NCBI GenBank assembly: GCA_964453575.1
Contig: CAYVRW010000054.1
Coordinates: 1 to 15,840 of the forward strand
DNA length: 15,840 bases
Direction: 5' to 3'
Origin: JABDBK01 sp964453575
GTDB taxonomy: Bacteria; Pseudomonadota; Gammaproteobacteria; DSM-16500
Shown here one piece after another: positions 6,870 to 13,975 of the stretch (within the stretch, counting starts at the first letter, position 1; each line of letters starts with the position of its first letter). The translations under genes and the position numbers were made by a program. The notes under the pieces are model-generated. The model was given only the letters and a program-made list of their open reading frames with translations. It had not been told where the DNA came from and ran no database searches.

Positions 6870-8279
6870 ATGCAAGTACAAAAAATCGAATCTTATGTAG
6901 CTGACTTATGGGACAATTCCATACTTCCTTGTTTGATAGATTTTATCCGTATACCCAATAAATCACCCGCATTTGATCCCGATTGGCAAGCGAATGGTTA
7001 TATGGATAAAGCGGTTAAACTCGTTACTGATTGGTGTGAACAAAATGCTATTGATAATATGACGCTAGAAGTTATCCGCCATGAAGGTCGTACTCCTCTT
7101 ATATTTATAGAAATTCCTGGTAATAGCAATGATACGATTTTGTTATACGGGCATATTGATAAACAACCTGAAATGATAGGATGGGACAATGATTTAGGTC
7201 CATGGAACCCTGTCGTAAAAAATAATAAATTATATGGCAGAGGCGGAGCTGATGATGGTTATGCTGTTTTTGCTTCCTTGGCAGCTATCAAAGCGTTGCA
7301 TGATCAGCAAATTCCGCATGCGCATTGTGTTATTTTAATTGAAGCATCCGAAGAAAGCGGCAGCCCTGATTTGCCTTACTACATGCAAACTTTAGAAGCA
7401 AGAATTGGTAACCCTAATTTAATTATTTGTTTAGATTCAGGATGTGGAAACTACGAACAATTATGGATGACAACATCGTTAAGAGGATTATGCAGCGGGA
7501 ATTTGCATATCAACGTATTAAAAGAAGGTGTGCATTCAGGATTAGCGAGCGGTATTGTGCCATCTTGTTTTTTAGTATTACGGCAATTGCTTGATCGCAT
7601 TGAAGATGAAAAAATGGGTAATATCGTTTTATCGAGTTTGCATGTGGATATTCCAGAAGCACGCTTAAAACAAATTCGTGACGCCGCCAATGTGCTGCAT
7701 GAAGATTTATTTTTAACTTTTCCACGATATGATCATATCAAACCATTAGCTTCTACGCCGGAAGAACAATTGCTTAATCGGACTTGGCGGCCAGCACTGT
7801 CTGTTACTGGCATGGATGGTTTGCCAACCACACAAAATGCCGGCAATGTTACCTTGCCTTCAGTAACAGTAAAACTTTCCATGCGATTGCCCCCTACATG
7901 TGATGCTCATACCGCTGCGGCACAATTAAAAGAATGTTTAGAAAAAAGCCCTCCTTTTGACAGCGGTGTGCAATTTGATATTTCGGATGCAGGTACTGGT
8001 TGGAATGCGCCTATGGAAGAAGCATGGTTACATCAATCCGCAGAATGCGCTTCGCAAAATTATTTCGGCAAAAATGCGATGTATATGGGTGAAGGTTGTT
8101 CTATTCCTTTTATGGGTATGTTAGGTAAAAAATATCCTGAAGCTCAATTCATGATTACAGGCTTATTAGGCCCTGAATCAAATGCGCATGGGCCCAATGA
8201 GTTTTTGTCTATTCCTACAGCTAAAAAGCTGACTTGCTGTGTCGCGCAAGTGATTGCGGATCATTATAATAAGGCTTAG
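6870..8279 (+). CDS. M20 family metallopeptidase (carnosinase/DUG1-like)
   Basis: A 469-residue zinc di-/aminopeptidase of clan MH. The metal and catalytic residues are all visible: GHID (94-97; His95, base-supporting Asp97), GGADDG (125-130; bridging Asp128), EASEES (158-163; general base Glu161, ligand Glu162), Asp189 in CLDSG and a C-terminal His440 in ESNAHGPNE. The inserted dimerisation domain contains GVHSG near 220-224. These features place it with the CNDP/DUG1-type dipeptidases, which release amino acids from small peptides in the cytoplasm. The start is the ATG at 6870 with AAAAGGA upstream; an in-frame ATG 48 bases earlier has no ribosome site. No signal peptide is seen. It stands alone, divergent from arginase. 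Together they could feed amino-acid catabolism, but that is inference. Confidence 0.92.
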   Translation: MQVQKIESYVADLWDNSILPCLIDFIRIPNKSPAFDPDWQANGYMDKAVKLVTDWCEQNAIDNMTLEVIRHEGRTPLIFIEIPGNSNDTILLYGHIDKQPEMIGWDNDLGPWNPVVKNNKLYGRGGADDGYAVFASLAAIKALHDQQIPHAHCVILIEASEESGSPDLPYYMQTLEARIGNPNLIICLDSGCGNYEQLWMTTSLRGLCSGNLHINVLKEGVHSGLASGIVPSCFLVLRQLLDRIEDEKMGNIVLSSLHVDIPEARLKQIRDAANVLHEDLFLTFPRYDHIKPLASTPEEQLLNRTWRPALSVTGMDGLPTTQNAGNVTLPSVTVKLSMRLPPTCDAHTAAAQLKECLEKSPPFDSGVQFDISDAGTGWNAPMEEAWLHQSAECASQNYFGKNAMYMGEGCSIPFMGMLGKKYPEAQFMITGLLGPESNAHGPNEFLSIPTAKKLTCCVAQVIADHYNKA

Positions 8280-8289
8280 CTTCTGTCAT

Positions 8290-8310
8290 GCCAGCATGCT
8301 TTTAGCTGGC
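8290..8310. terminator. Small hairpin after the M20 gene, REP-like
   Basis: GCCAGC (8290-8295) pairs with GCTGGC (8305-8310) around a 9-base loop, ATGCTTTTA, eleven bases after the M20 stop. The context GTCATGCCAGCATGCTTTTAGCTGG resembles short palindromic extragenic repeats common in gammaproteobacteria. No T-tract follows, so it is a weak terminator candidate or a repeat rather than a textbook intrinsic terminator. Confidence 0.45.
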
Positions 8311-8346
8311 TTAACACTGTAATTATTTGTATAATTATTTTCTTCT

Positions 8347-8379
8347 CTTAATAATTCCTTAAGAATTTGTCTATATAGT
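8347..8379 (+). promoter_or_regulatory. PmrA-box-like site and -10 of kinase 1
   Basis: CTTAAT (8347-8352), five bases AATTC, then CTTAAG (8358-8363): this matches the enterobacterial PmrA box YTTAAK-N5-YTTAAK without mismatch and approximates the Legionella/Coxiella form cTTAATatT-N2-cTTAATatT. After the nine-base second half-site come 7 bases and TATAGT (8374-8379), a good -10, so the box takes the place of a -35 as in activated promoters. The kinase 1 ATG lies 45 bases further on, with GAGG at 8411-8414. Confidence 0.68.
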
Positions 8380-8424
8380 GTTCTTTTTTAGTACAAATAT
8401 AACCCAAAACGAGGTTAATTTAAT

Positions 8425-10008
8425 ATGGCACTACGACAAAATCCACAAGTTCCAACAGATGATAAAAGCACTGAGAAAACTACATTTGATGTGCCTACGA
8501 TGGTAAAACCAGAGTTGTTACATGATGGCTGCTCACTCCTTGATAAGGAAAGTTTACCACCACCAACTCAGATATTTAATACCAGTTATTATAGTAAACA
8601 AAAATTTCCTATACCTTATAGCCTAACCGCTACCAGCCCAAAAAGTTTTTACCTACACTATAATCATGGCAAAGATGATAGCGGCAAATCCGTACCCGCG
8701 ATACTTGGAAAGGGAGGCACAGCAACAGTAAAAGTTGCGCAAAAATTTGAAAGAGGCGCAGAAGATAAAGAATATTCAGCTAAGGATTTTGATTTGGTGA
8801 AAACTGTTAAATCCGAAAATGTGAATGAAGCCAAAGAAAATTTCAATAACGCTTTAGGTGAAGCAGAAGTATGGCAAAAATTATATCCTACTGCGGGATA
8901 TGGATCCCTTTATATCACAACGAGCGCAAAAACAGGATTAAACAAATATAAAATTTTTATGAAGCAAGAAAAAGGTAAAGAATTATTTGATCATGTATTA
9001 AATGATACGTTATACCAGGATGCTGAAAACTTATTAGAATTATGTTTTAACATCACAAAACAAGTCGAGTTATTATTTAATTTAGGATTTTTACATCGCG
9101 ATATTAAAATGGAAAACATTATGCTTGATATCGTCACAAAAATAGTTAAATTAATCGACTTTGGTTTTGCCATTCGCAAAGATGAAATTCATAGACCCTG
9201 TAATAAAGTATTATGCGGCACTTTGGTATCTGCAGCGCCCGAATTATTTTGTAAATCAAAAGACCGGGTTTTTTCAGAGCCTACAGAAGTCTATGCACTT
9301 GGTATTGTATTGAAAACTGTACTATTCGGACTTGCAAGAAAATATGATAAGGAATCAAATAATATTGAAATTGGCTATTACAACAAAACATGCACTAATG
9401 ATGTCCAAAATAAAGTTGTAATAGTAAAAAATGATAATACTGGGAATACCTATACAATAGATTTTGAAATTTTAGAACTTACTAACAAAATGATCGATGA
9501 CAACCCTAAGAAACGTCCAACTTTAAAAGAAGTAGCTGAAACATTCGAAAAAGCTTTAATTGCTGTCAGAAAAAAGAAATTACTATCCGCTGAACCAGAA
9601 GTGGTATCGGTCGATTTAAGTGAATCTAAGGAGGAAACTGCTTCGAATCCAACGGTCGTATCGTCATGCAAGAGCGCTTTATTTCAACCTGCAGCACCCA
9701 CTTTAGTGGATTTGTTAAGCCAAGCTATTCCAGTAATACGGATAATGGATAAATCTGATCCAGCAAAAGAAGACTCACTAAAATATTATTTGGTATTTAA
9801 CAATGAAGAAAATTACAATACTGTACTTAGGGAATTACGTAACAAAGGACTTCTTGAAAATAGCGATTTTGAATGTATGGGTTCGAAAATCGATAAAAAC
9901 TTGGAATTAAAAGATAGATATATTCTAGAAGTTAAGGGAAAAATTAAAATATACGATGGGAAGGTCGTGTTACTTGATGCACCACAAAACAGCGTCAAGC
10001 CATTATAA
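8425..10008 (+). CDS. Eukaryotic-like Ser/Thr protein kinase 1, putative Dot/Icm effector
   Basis: A 527-residue protein with a Hanks-type kinase domain at about 90-375 and all catalytic elements intact: glycine loop GKGGTATVKV (95-104), ATP-anchoring Lys126 in LVKTVK, helix-C Glu146 or 148, HRDIKMEN (224-231) with catalytic Asp226, Lys228 and Asn231, DFG (245-247), APE (271-273) and a late KKRPT (362-366). It should be active. A leader (1-90) and a C-terminal domain (about 424-520) are shared with kinase 3; I do not recognise either. There is no signal peptide or membrane helix, unlike PknB-type bacterial kinases, and it stands alone without phosphatase or PASTA repeats. Together with the PmrA-like promoter this suggests a protein injected into a host cell. 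Host targets cannot be read from the sequence. Kinase identity is firm; effector status is inference. Confidence 0.9.
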   Translation: MALRQNPQVPTDDKSTEKTTFDVPTMVKPELLHDGCSLLDKESLPPPTQIFNTSYYSKQKFPIPYSLTATSPKSFYLHYNHGKDDSGKSVPAILGKGGTATVKVAQKFERGAEDKEYSAKDFDLVKTVKSENVNEAKENFNNALGEAEVWQKLYPTAGYGSLYITTSAKTGLNKYKIFMKQEKGKELFDHVLNDTLYQDAENLLELCFNITKQVELLFNLGFLHRDIKMENIMLDIVTKIVKLIDFGFAIRKDEIHRPCNKVLCGTLVSAAPELFCKSKDRVFSEPTEVYALGIVLKTVLFGLARKYDKESNNIEIGYYNKTCTNDVQNKVVIVKNDNTGNTYTIDFEILELTNKMIDDNPKKRPTLKEVAETFEKALIAVRKKKLLSAEPEVVSVDLSESKEETASNPTVVSSCKSALFQPAAPTLVDLLSQAIPVIRIMDKSDPAKEDSLKYYLVFNNEENYNTVLRELRNKGLLENSDFECMGSKIDKNLELKDRYILEVKGKIKIYDGKVVLLDAPQNSVKPL

Positions 10009-10028
10009 CTTCTTCTAACCTTCATGCC

Positions 10029-10060
10029 GTGAAATACCGAGCCGCGGCTTGGTATTTCAC
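10029..10060. terminator. Long palindrome after kinase 1, probable terminator
   Basis: GTGAAATACC (10029-10038) pairs with GGTATTTCAC (10051-10060) and the GC-rich interior GAGCCGCGGCTT continues the symmetry with one G-T wobble, giving a nearly uninterrupted 32-base palindrome. It begins 21 bases after the kinase 1 stop and is followed by an AT-rich stretch, and then by the kinase 2 promoter at 10067. It probably separates the transcripts of kinases 1 and 2; its symmetry would let it work on both strands. Confidence 0.65.
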
Positions 10061-10066
10061 ATCTTA

Positions 10067-10100
10067 TTTAAGAATTCTTTAATATTTCATAGTATATGAT
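10067..10100 (+). promoter_or_regulatory. PmrA-box-like site and -10 of kinase 2
   Basis: TTTAAG (10067-10072), five bases AATTC, then TTTAAT (10078-10083): again a mismatch-free YTTAAK-N5-YTTAAK, with the same spacer as the kinase 1 site. The nine-base second half-site TTTAATATT differs from the Legionella consensus only in its first base. Eight bases later comes TATGAT (10095-10100). The ATG at 10134 follows 33 bases downstream, with GAGG at 10124-10127. Confidence 0.68.
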
Positions 10101-10133
10101 ATATATCTATTATTAGCATACATGAGGTTAGTT

Positions 10134-11261
10134 ATGCCATTTTTTGATCATTTGTTTGGAAAAAAAAAGAAAAATGCCACGGAACCTGATAAAACATCCA
10201 TCATATACACAAGATTGTTTTATTCTAATGGTAAATTATTGAAAGATAAAAAAATCAAAGCATTGAAAAAACAGCTTCCTCTTCATCCGGGACATTATAA
10301 AAGAAAGAAAGAAAAAGGAGAAATTACCGATCCTCGTGTAATTGATTCTCCTTATAGCATCACTGTTAATGATAACCATTTATATGCACACTATCACTAT
10401 CAAGCCCTTGGTACTGGAAGCACAGCAAAGGTAAAAGTTGCGCAAGATCTTTCGTCAGGCGAACTTGTTGCAGTCAAAACACTTAAGCCTAAACCACATC
10501 AAGTTGAAACATTTCGTAAACAAGCTAAGGCCGAACTTGAAAAATTAAAAATATTAGGCAGAGCTAAATCTTCAGAGGTCATCGAAACAAAAAGTCAGAA
10601 AACAGGATTACCCAAATTTCGATTATTTATGGAATTGGCCAAAGGCGAAGAATTATTTTCACTTATCAACTATGACAAATTACCTCATGATGCAGTTACA
10701 CTGCTACAAATATCACTCAGCCTTACAGAAGCAGTTCAGGAATTTTTAAAATTAGGATATTTGCATAGAGATATTTCAATGGAAAACATTATGATTAATA
10801 TCACCAAAAGAAAAGCTACTTTGGTTGATGTAGGTCATATCGGGAAATTGGATGAAACGCATACCGTTTTTGACGGCCGACAATGCGGCAGCTATTATAC
10901 TACTGCACCTGAAACTTTAATTAAGCCCATTTATTCTCAATATTCAGAAGGTTTTTCATTAGGCGTACTATTACAAGCTATATTATTTGGAAGAATAAGA
11001 AGATGGGATAAAGGAGCCATCACTACTCTTCAGTATCAAAAAGAACTCATCATCGATGATCGTGAAAAAACATGTTTAGTCAAGTGCGATAATGGTGATT
11101 CCTATAAAATAGATTATGCAATCCTTGAGCTCACTCGCAAATTGTTAGATGGAAACCCTAAGAATCGTCCTGATTTGCAAATGGTACATGAGACACTTCG
11201 AAAATCTTTATCAGAGCCCGTAACTCATGTAAGCAACACATTGAAAAATAACAACAAATAG
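10134..11261 (+). CDS. Eukaryotic-like protein kinase 2, likely degenerate (pseudokinase candidate)
   Basis: A 375-residue paralogue of the flanking kinases. Present: glycine loop GTGSTAKVKV (93-102), VAVK Lys115, helix-C Glu134 or 136, HRD (211-213), Asn218, APE (258-260) and a late PKNRP (342-346). Changed: the catalytic-loop lysine is serine (HRDISMEN, Ser215) and DFG reads DVG (232-234). It could be a pseudokinase or have weak or altered activity; the metal-binding Asp232 and Asn218 remain. It ends with the kinase fold and lacks the C-terminal domain of kinases 1 and 3. Its N-terminus is different, short and lysine-rich, with a run of four lysines at 10-13. The block PYSITVNDNHLYAHY before the fold is shared with the others. 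I start at the ATG at 10134, since the ribosome site GAGG overlaps the ATG twelve bases earlier. Probable effector by context. Confidence 0.87.
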   Translation: MPFFDHLFGKKKKNATEPDKTSIIYTRLFYSNGKLLKDKKIKALKKQLPLHPGHYKRKKEKGEITDPRVIDSPYSITVNDNHLYAHYHYQALGTGSTAKVKVAQDLSSGELVAVKTLKPKPHQVETFRKQAKAELEKLKILGRAKSSEVIETKSQKTGLPKFRLFMELAKGEELFSLINYDKLPHDAVTLLQISLSLTEAVQEFLKLGYLHRDISMENIMINITKRKATLVDVGHIGKLDETHTVFDGRQCGSYYTTAPETLIKPIYSQYSEGFSLGVLLQAILFGRIRRWDKGAITTLQYQKELIIDDREKTCLVKCDNGDSYKIDYAILELTRKLLDGNPKNRPDLQMVHETLRKSLSEPVTHVSNTLKNNNK

Positions 11262-11264
11262 CTT

Positions 11265-11297
11265 ATTAAGACTTTTTTAAGTATTTTTGTGTATTAT
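11265..11297 (+). promoter_or_regulatory. PmrA-box-like site and -10 of kinase 3
   Basis: ATTAAG (11265-11270), five bases ACTTT, then TTTAAG (11276-11281): one mismatch (the first A) from YTTAAK-N5-YTTAAK, with the same 11-base period as upstream of kinases 1 and 2. Seven bases after the nine-base second half-site comes TATTAT (11292-11297). It begins four bases after the kinase 2 stop, so kinase 3 does not depend only on read-through. The ATG is at 11328, with GAGG at 11319-11322. Confidence 0.6.
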
Positions 11298-11327
11298 GCG
11301 TACACTCAAAATACAAACGAGGTTGAA

Positions 11328-12902
11328 ATGTCATTACGTCAAAATTTACCAACAGATGAAAAAAGCACTGAGGAAACGAAACCTCAATCTTTTGATGTGC
11401 CTTCAATAGTAAAACCCAAAGCATTGCATGGTGGTAATTCACTTTTAGATAAAGAATTCTTGAAAGAACTCACCACAAAGGCGGATGATTCTGATGATGT
11501 CTTTGAGTCTTGTTATAAAAGTAGACGACATTCACCGATACCTTATAGCCTTACCGTTCTCGAAAAAAGTTTGTACGCGCACTATAACGATGAAGGTAAA
11601 CCAGCGGTACTTGCAAAGGGAGGTACAGCAATAATAAAAGTCGCACAAAAATTTGAGCTTAAGCAAGTTGGAGAAAATAAAGAACTTGTACCTGGGGTTT
11701 TTGATTGCGTGAAAATAATTAAACCAAAAAGAAAGGGACAAATCAAAACATATTTTGATTTAGCTTTAGGTGAGGCCGAAATGTGGCAAAAATTATATCC
11801 TACCGGCGGGCTCTATGTAACCACAAGTGCAAAAACAGGATTAATAAAATTTAAACTATTCATGGAGAGAGCAAAGGGTGAAGATTTACACAACCATATA
11901 TTCAAACGTACATTATACAATAATGAAAAAAAATTATTAGAAGTATGTTTTAAGATTACAAAAATAGTTCAGCTATTATTAAATTCAGGATATCTACATC
12001 GAGATATTAAACTAGAGAATATTATGCTCGATATCGCAACAGGGGAAGTTACGTTAATTGACTATGGTTTTGCGATTCATAAGGATAAAGCTTGTAAGAA
12101 CCGAGTGGGTACTCGTGAGTATATGGCACCTGAATTATATACGTCGCAACCACCAGTTTATTCAGAATCGACAGAAGTCTTTGCCATGGGTGTTGTATTC
12201 CAAGCTATACTGCTCAGAATTATAAAAGAAGTGAATAAGCAAGGAGAAATAGAGACAGTTTTATATCGCACACAGCAACTAATAGGTTCTGAATGCATCA
12301 TGGTAGTCGCTTACAGTGATGAATACTATACGATAGATCATGAAATTTATAGACTTACTGAGGCAATGATTGATAAAGATCCTGCTAAGCGTCCTACTTT
12401 AGAACAAGTCACTAAAAAACTCGAAGAAGCCTTGCGGACACTATCCCCTGAATTACCCGTTGTATCATCCCATTTGAAAGAGTTTAAGGATGAAGCTGCA
12501 GCACCCACCCTCATTGATTTATTAAATCAAGCTGTTCCAGTAACGAGGATAAAAGATAAATCTAAAGAAGAACAAGTGGAATATTTAGTATTTAGCGATA
12601 AAGCAAGCTATGAAGCAGTTCTCAGGGAATTACCTAAAGAAGGCCTTCTCAAGCATAATGATTTTACTCCTAGGGGCTTGAAAATCGATGATGATTTGGA
12701 ATTAGACGAAAAATATGCTTTAGAAATTATGGGAAGAATTAAAATACAAGATGGAAAGGTTGTAATTTGCGATCCTCTTCCTGCTAGTAAAAAAAGCCCC
12801 AGGTTCTTTTGTTCTAAAGAACATTTGAAAATGATAGCTAATAAATGTGCGAACGAAGCGGTTGATTTTGCGGATGCTTTTTGTAAAGCAAAATATTTCT
12901 AG
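11328..12902 (+). CDS. Eukaryotic-like Ser/Thr protein kinase 3, putative Dot/Icm effector
   Basis: A 524-residue paralogue of kinase 1 with the same plan: leader (1-90), kinase fold (about 90-370), shared unrecognised domain (about 392-482), and a unique 40-residue tail with three cysteines (495, 507, 519). Catalytic residues are present: Lys129 in CVKIIK, HRDIKLEN (224-231), Asp245, and a canonical GTREYMAPE (261-269). Two departures are the glycine loop reading AKGGTAIIKV (first Gly replaced by Ala96) and DYG for DFG (245-247); neither removes a catalytic group. I start at the ATG at 11328 because it has GAGG and its product MSLRQN aligns with MALRQN of kinase 1; a GTG 39 bases upstream lies inside the promoter. 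The last base of its stop lies one base past the zapE stop. It has no signal peptide. Kinase identity is firm; secretion is inferred. Confidence 0.9.
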   Translation: MSLRQNLPTDEKSTEETKPQSFDVPSIVKPKALHGGNSLLDKEFLKELTTKADDSDDVFESCYKSRRHSPIPYSLTVLEKSLYAHYNDEGKPAVLAKGGTAIIKVAQKFELKQVGENKELVPGVFDCVKIIKPKRKGQIKTYFDLALGEAEMWQKLYPTGGLYVTTSAKTGLIKFKLFMERAKGEDLHNHIFKRTLYNNEKKLLEVCFKITKIVQLLLNSGYLHRDIKLENIMLDIATGEVTLIDYGFAIHKDKACKNRVGTREYMAPELYTSQPPVYSESTEVFAMGVVFQAILLRIIKEVNKQGEIETVLYRTQQLIGSECIMVVAYSDEYYTIDHEIYRLTEAMIDKDPAKRPTLEQVTKKLEEALRTLSPELPVVSSHLKEFKDEAAAPTLIDLLNQAVPVTRIKDKSKEEQVEYLVFSDKASYEAVLRELPKEGLLKHNDFTPRGLKIDDDLELDEKYALEIMGRIKIQDGKVVICDPLPASKKSPRFFCSKEHLKMIANKCANEAVDFADAFCKAKYF

Positions 12903-13969
12903 TCACCCACAAAATAATCTTGCGATTGCATTTCTATTAATCTTGAATTAGTACGTGCATATTCTAAAATCATATGCCCGCGCGCATAAAGTTCGGGGAC
13001 GGGTTCTGCAGCAGATATAACAAGTTTGACTTTTGCATCGTATAGCACATCCACTAAACTTACAAACAAACAAATGGTATCCGATGCATTTTCAGGAATA
13101 ATTGGAATATCACTGATAAAAACAGTTTTATAATGATCCGCAATCACCAGATAATCATGCTGACTGCGTGGAATACTGCATATCTCTTTAAATTCAAACC
13201 AAATGACATCATGTGCTCGTTTTTTTATAGGGATGAGTCTACCATTGATATCAATAGGCGATGTTTCAACTTTATATCCCGACGTTAAATGATCAAATGC
13301 TTTTTGCATTTTTTCATCCGATACTGGGCCTAAAGGGGTATAAAATACTCCTGCTTCTTTTAAATGCCGTAGGCGATAATCAACCTGACTTATAATATGA
13401 ATTGTTTCAGTATGTGCTTTTATCAGTGCAATGGCTGGCAAAAATTGTAATCGTTGCAAACCATTTTTATATAAATCATCGGGTTTAATATTTGAAGTTG
13501 CAACTAAACAAACGCCTTTCGAAAACAGCGCTTTGAATAAGCGGCCTAATAACATGGCATCCGCAACATCAGATACAAAAAATTCATCAAAACAAATGAC
13601 TATCGTTTCTTTTGCAATCTCAGAGGCAATCCTTTGTAAAGGGTCAATTTCACCCTGATGTTTTGTGAGTTCATCATGTACTCGCTGCATAAACATATGA
13701 AAATGCATACGCATTTTTTGTTTGAAAGGTAAGGTATAGAAAAAACAATCCATCATAAATGTTTTACCAATCCCTACCCCACCCCATAAATAAATGCCTT
13801 TTATAGTACTATTTTTATGTAAAAAACCACACCATCCTGAGCGTTTTTTGTGCTCTATATTCAAAGCATCATAGACTTTTTGCAAACGATCTAAAACCTT
13901 GAGCTGTTCCGCATCGGATTGGATCAAGCCTTTTTTTAGATAATCTTGATAATAGTCTATGGGTGTCAT
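12899..13969 (-). CDS. zapE: Cell division protein ZapE (AFG1-like ATPase)
   Basis: A 356-residue AAA-type P-loop ATPase of the AFG1/LACE1 family, close in length to E. coli ZapE (375), which interacts with FtsZ and is needed for division under stress; eukaryotic homologues act in mitochondrial protein quality control. Visible: Walker A GGVGIGKT (63-70), Walker B VICFDEF (124-130), sensor ATSN (157-160), the family block FEFKEICSIPRSQHDY (258-273), and the C-terminal ELYARG (326-331) and RTNSRLIEMQS (339-349). No signal peptide. It follows a small secreted-protein gene by six bases with little ribosome-site signal, so it is probably translationally coupled to it. Its TAG stop shares the four bases CTAG with kinase 3 on the other strand. 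Identification is firm. Confidence 0.94.
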   Translation of the reverse strand: MTPIDYYQDYLKKGLIQSDAEQLKVLDRLQKVYDALNIEHKKRSGWCGFLHKNSTIKGIYLWGGVGIGKTFMMDCFFYTLPFKQKMRMHFHMFMQRVHDELTKHQGEIDPLQRIASEIAKETIVICFDEFFVSDVADAMLLGRLFKALFSKGVCLVATSNIKPDDLYKNGLQRLQFLPAIALIKAHTETIHIISQVDYRLRHLKEAGVFYTPLGPVSDEKMQKAFDHLTSGYKVETSPIDINGRLIPIKKRAHDVIWFEFKEICSIPRSQHDYLVIADHYKTVFISDIPIIPENASDTICLFVSLVDVLYDAKVKLVISAAEPVPELYARGHMILEYARTNSRLIEMQSQDYFVGD

Positions 13970-13975
13970 GGGTGA

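Noticed and set aside
10122..10133. ATG start four codons upstream for kinase 2
   Set aside because: The GAGG ribosome site overlaps it; the ATG at 10134 has correct spacing, as in the other two kinases.
11289..11327. GTG start that would lengthen kinase 3 by 13 residues
   Set aside because: It lies on the proposed -10, has no ribosome site, and the shorter ATG form aligns with the N-terminus of kinase 1 and has GAGG.
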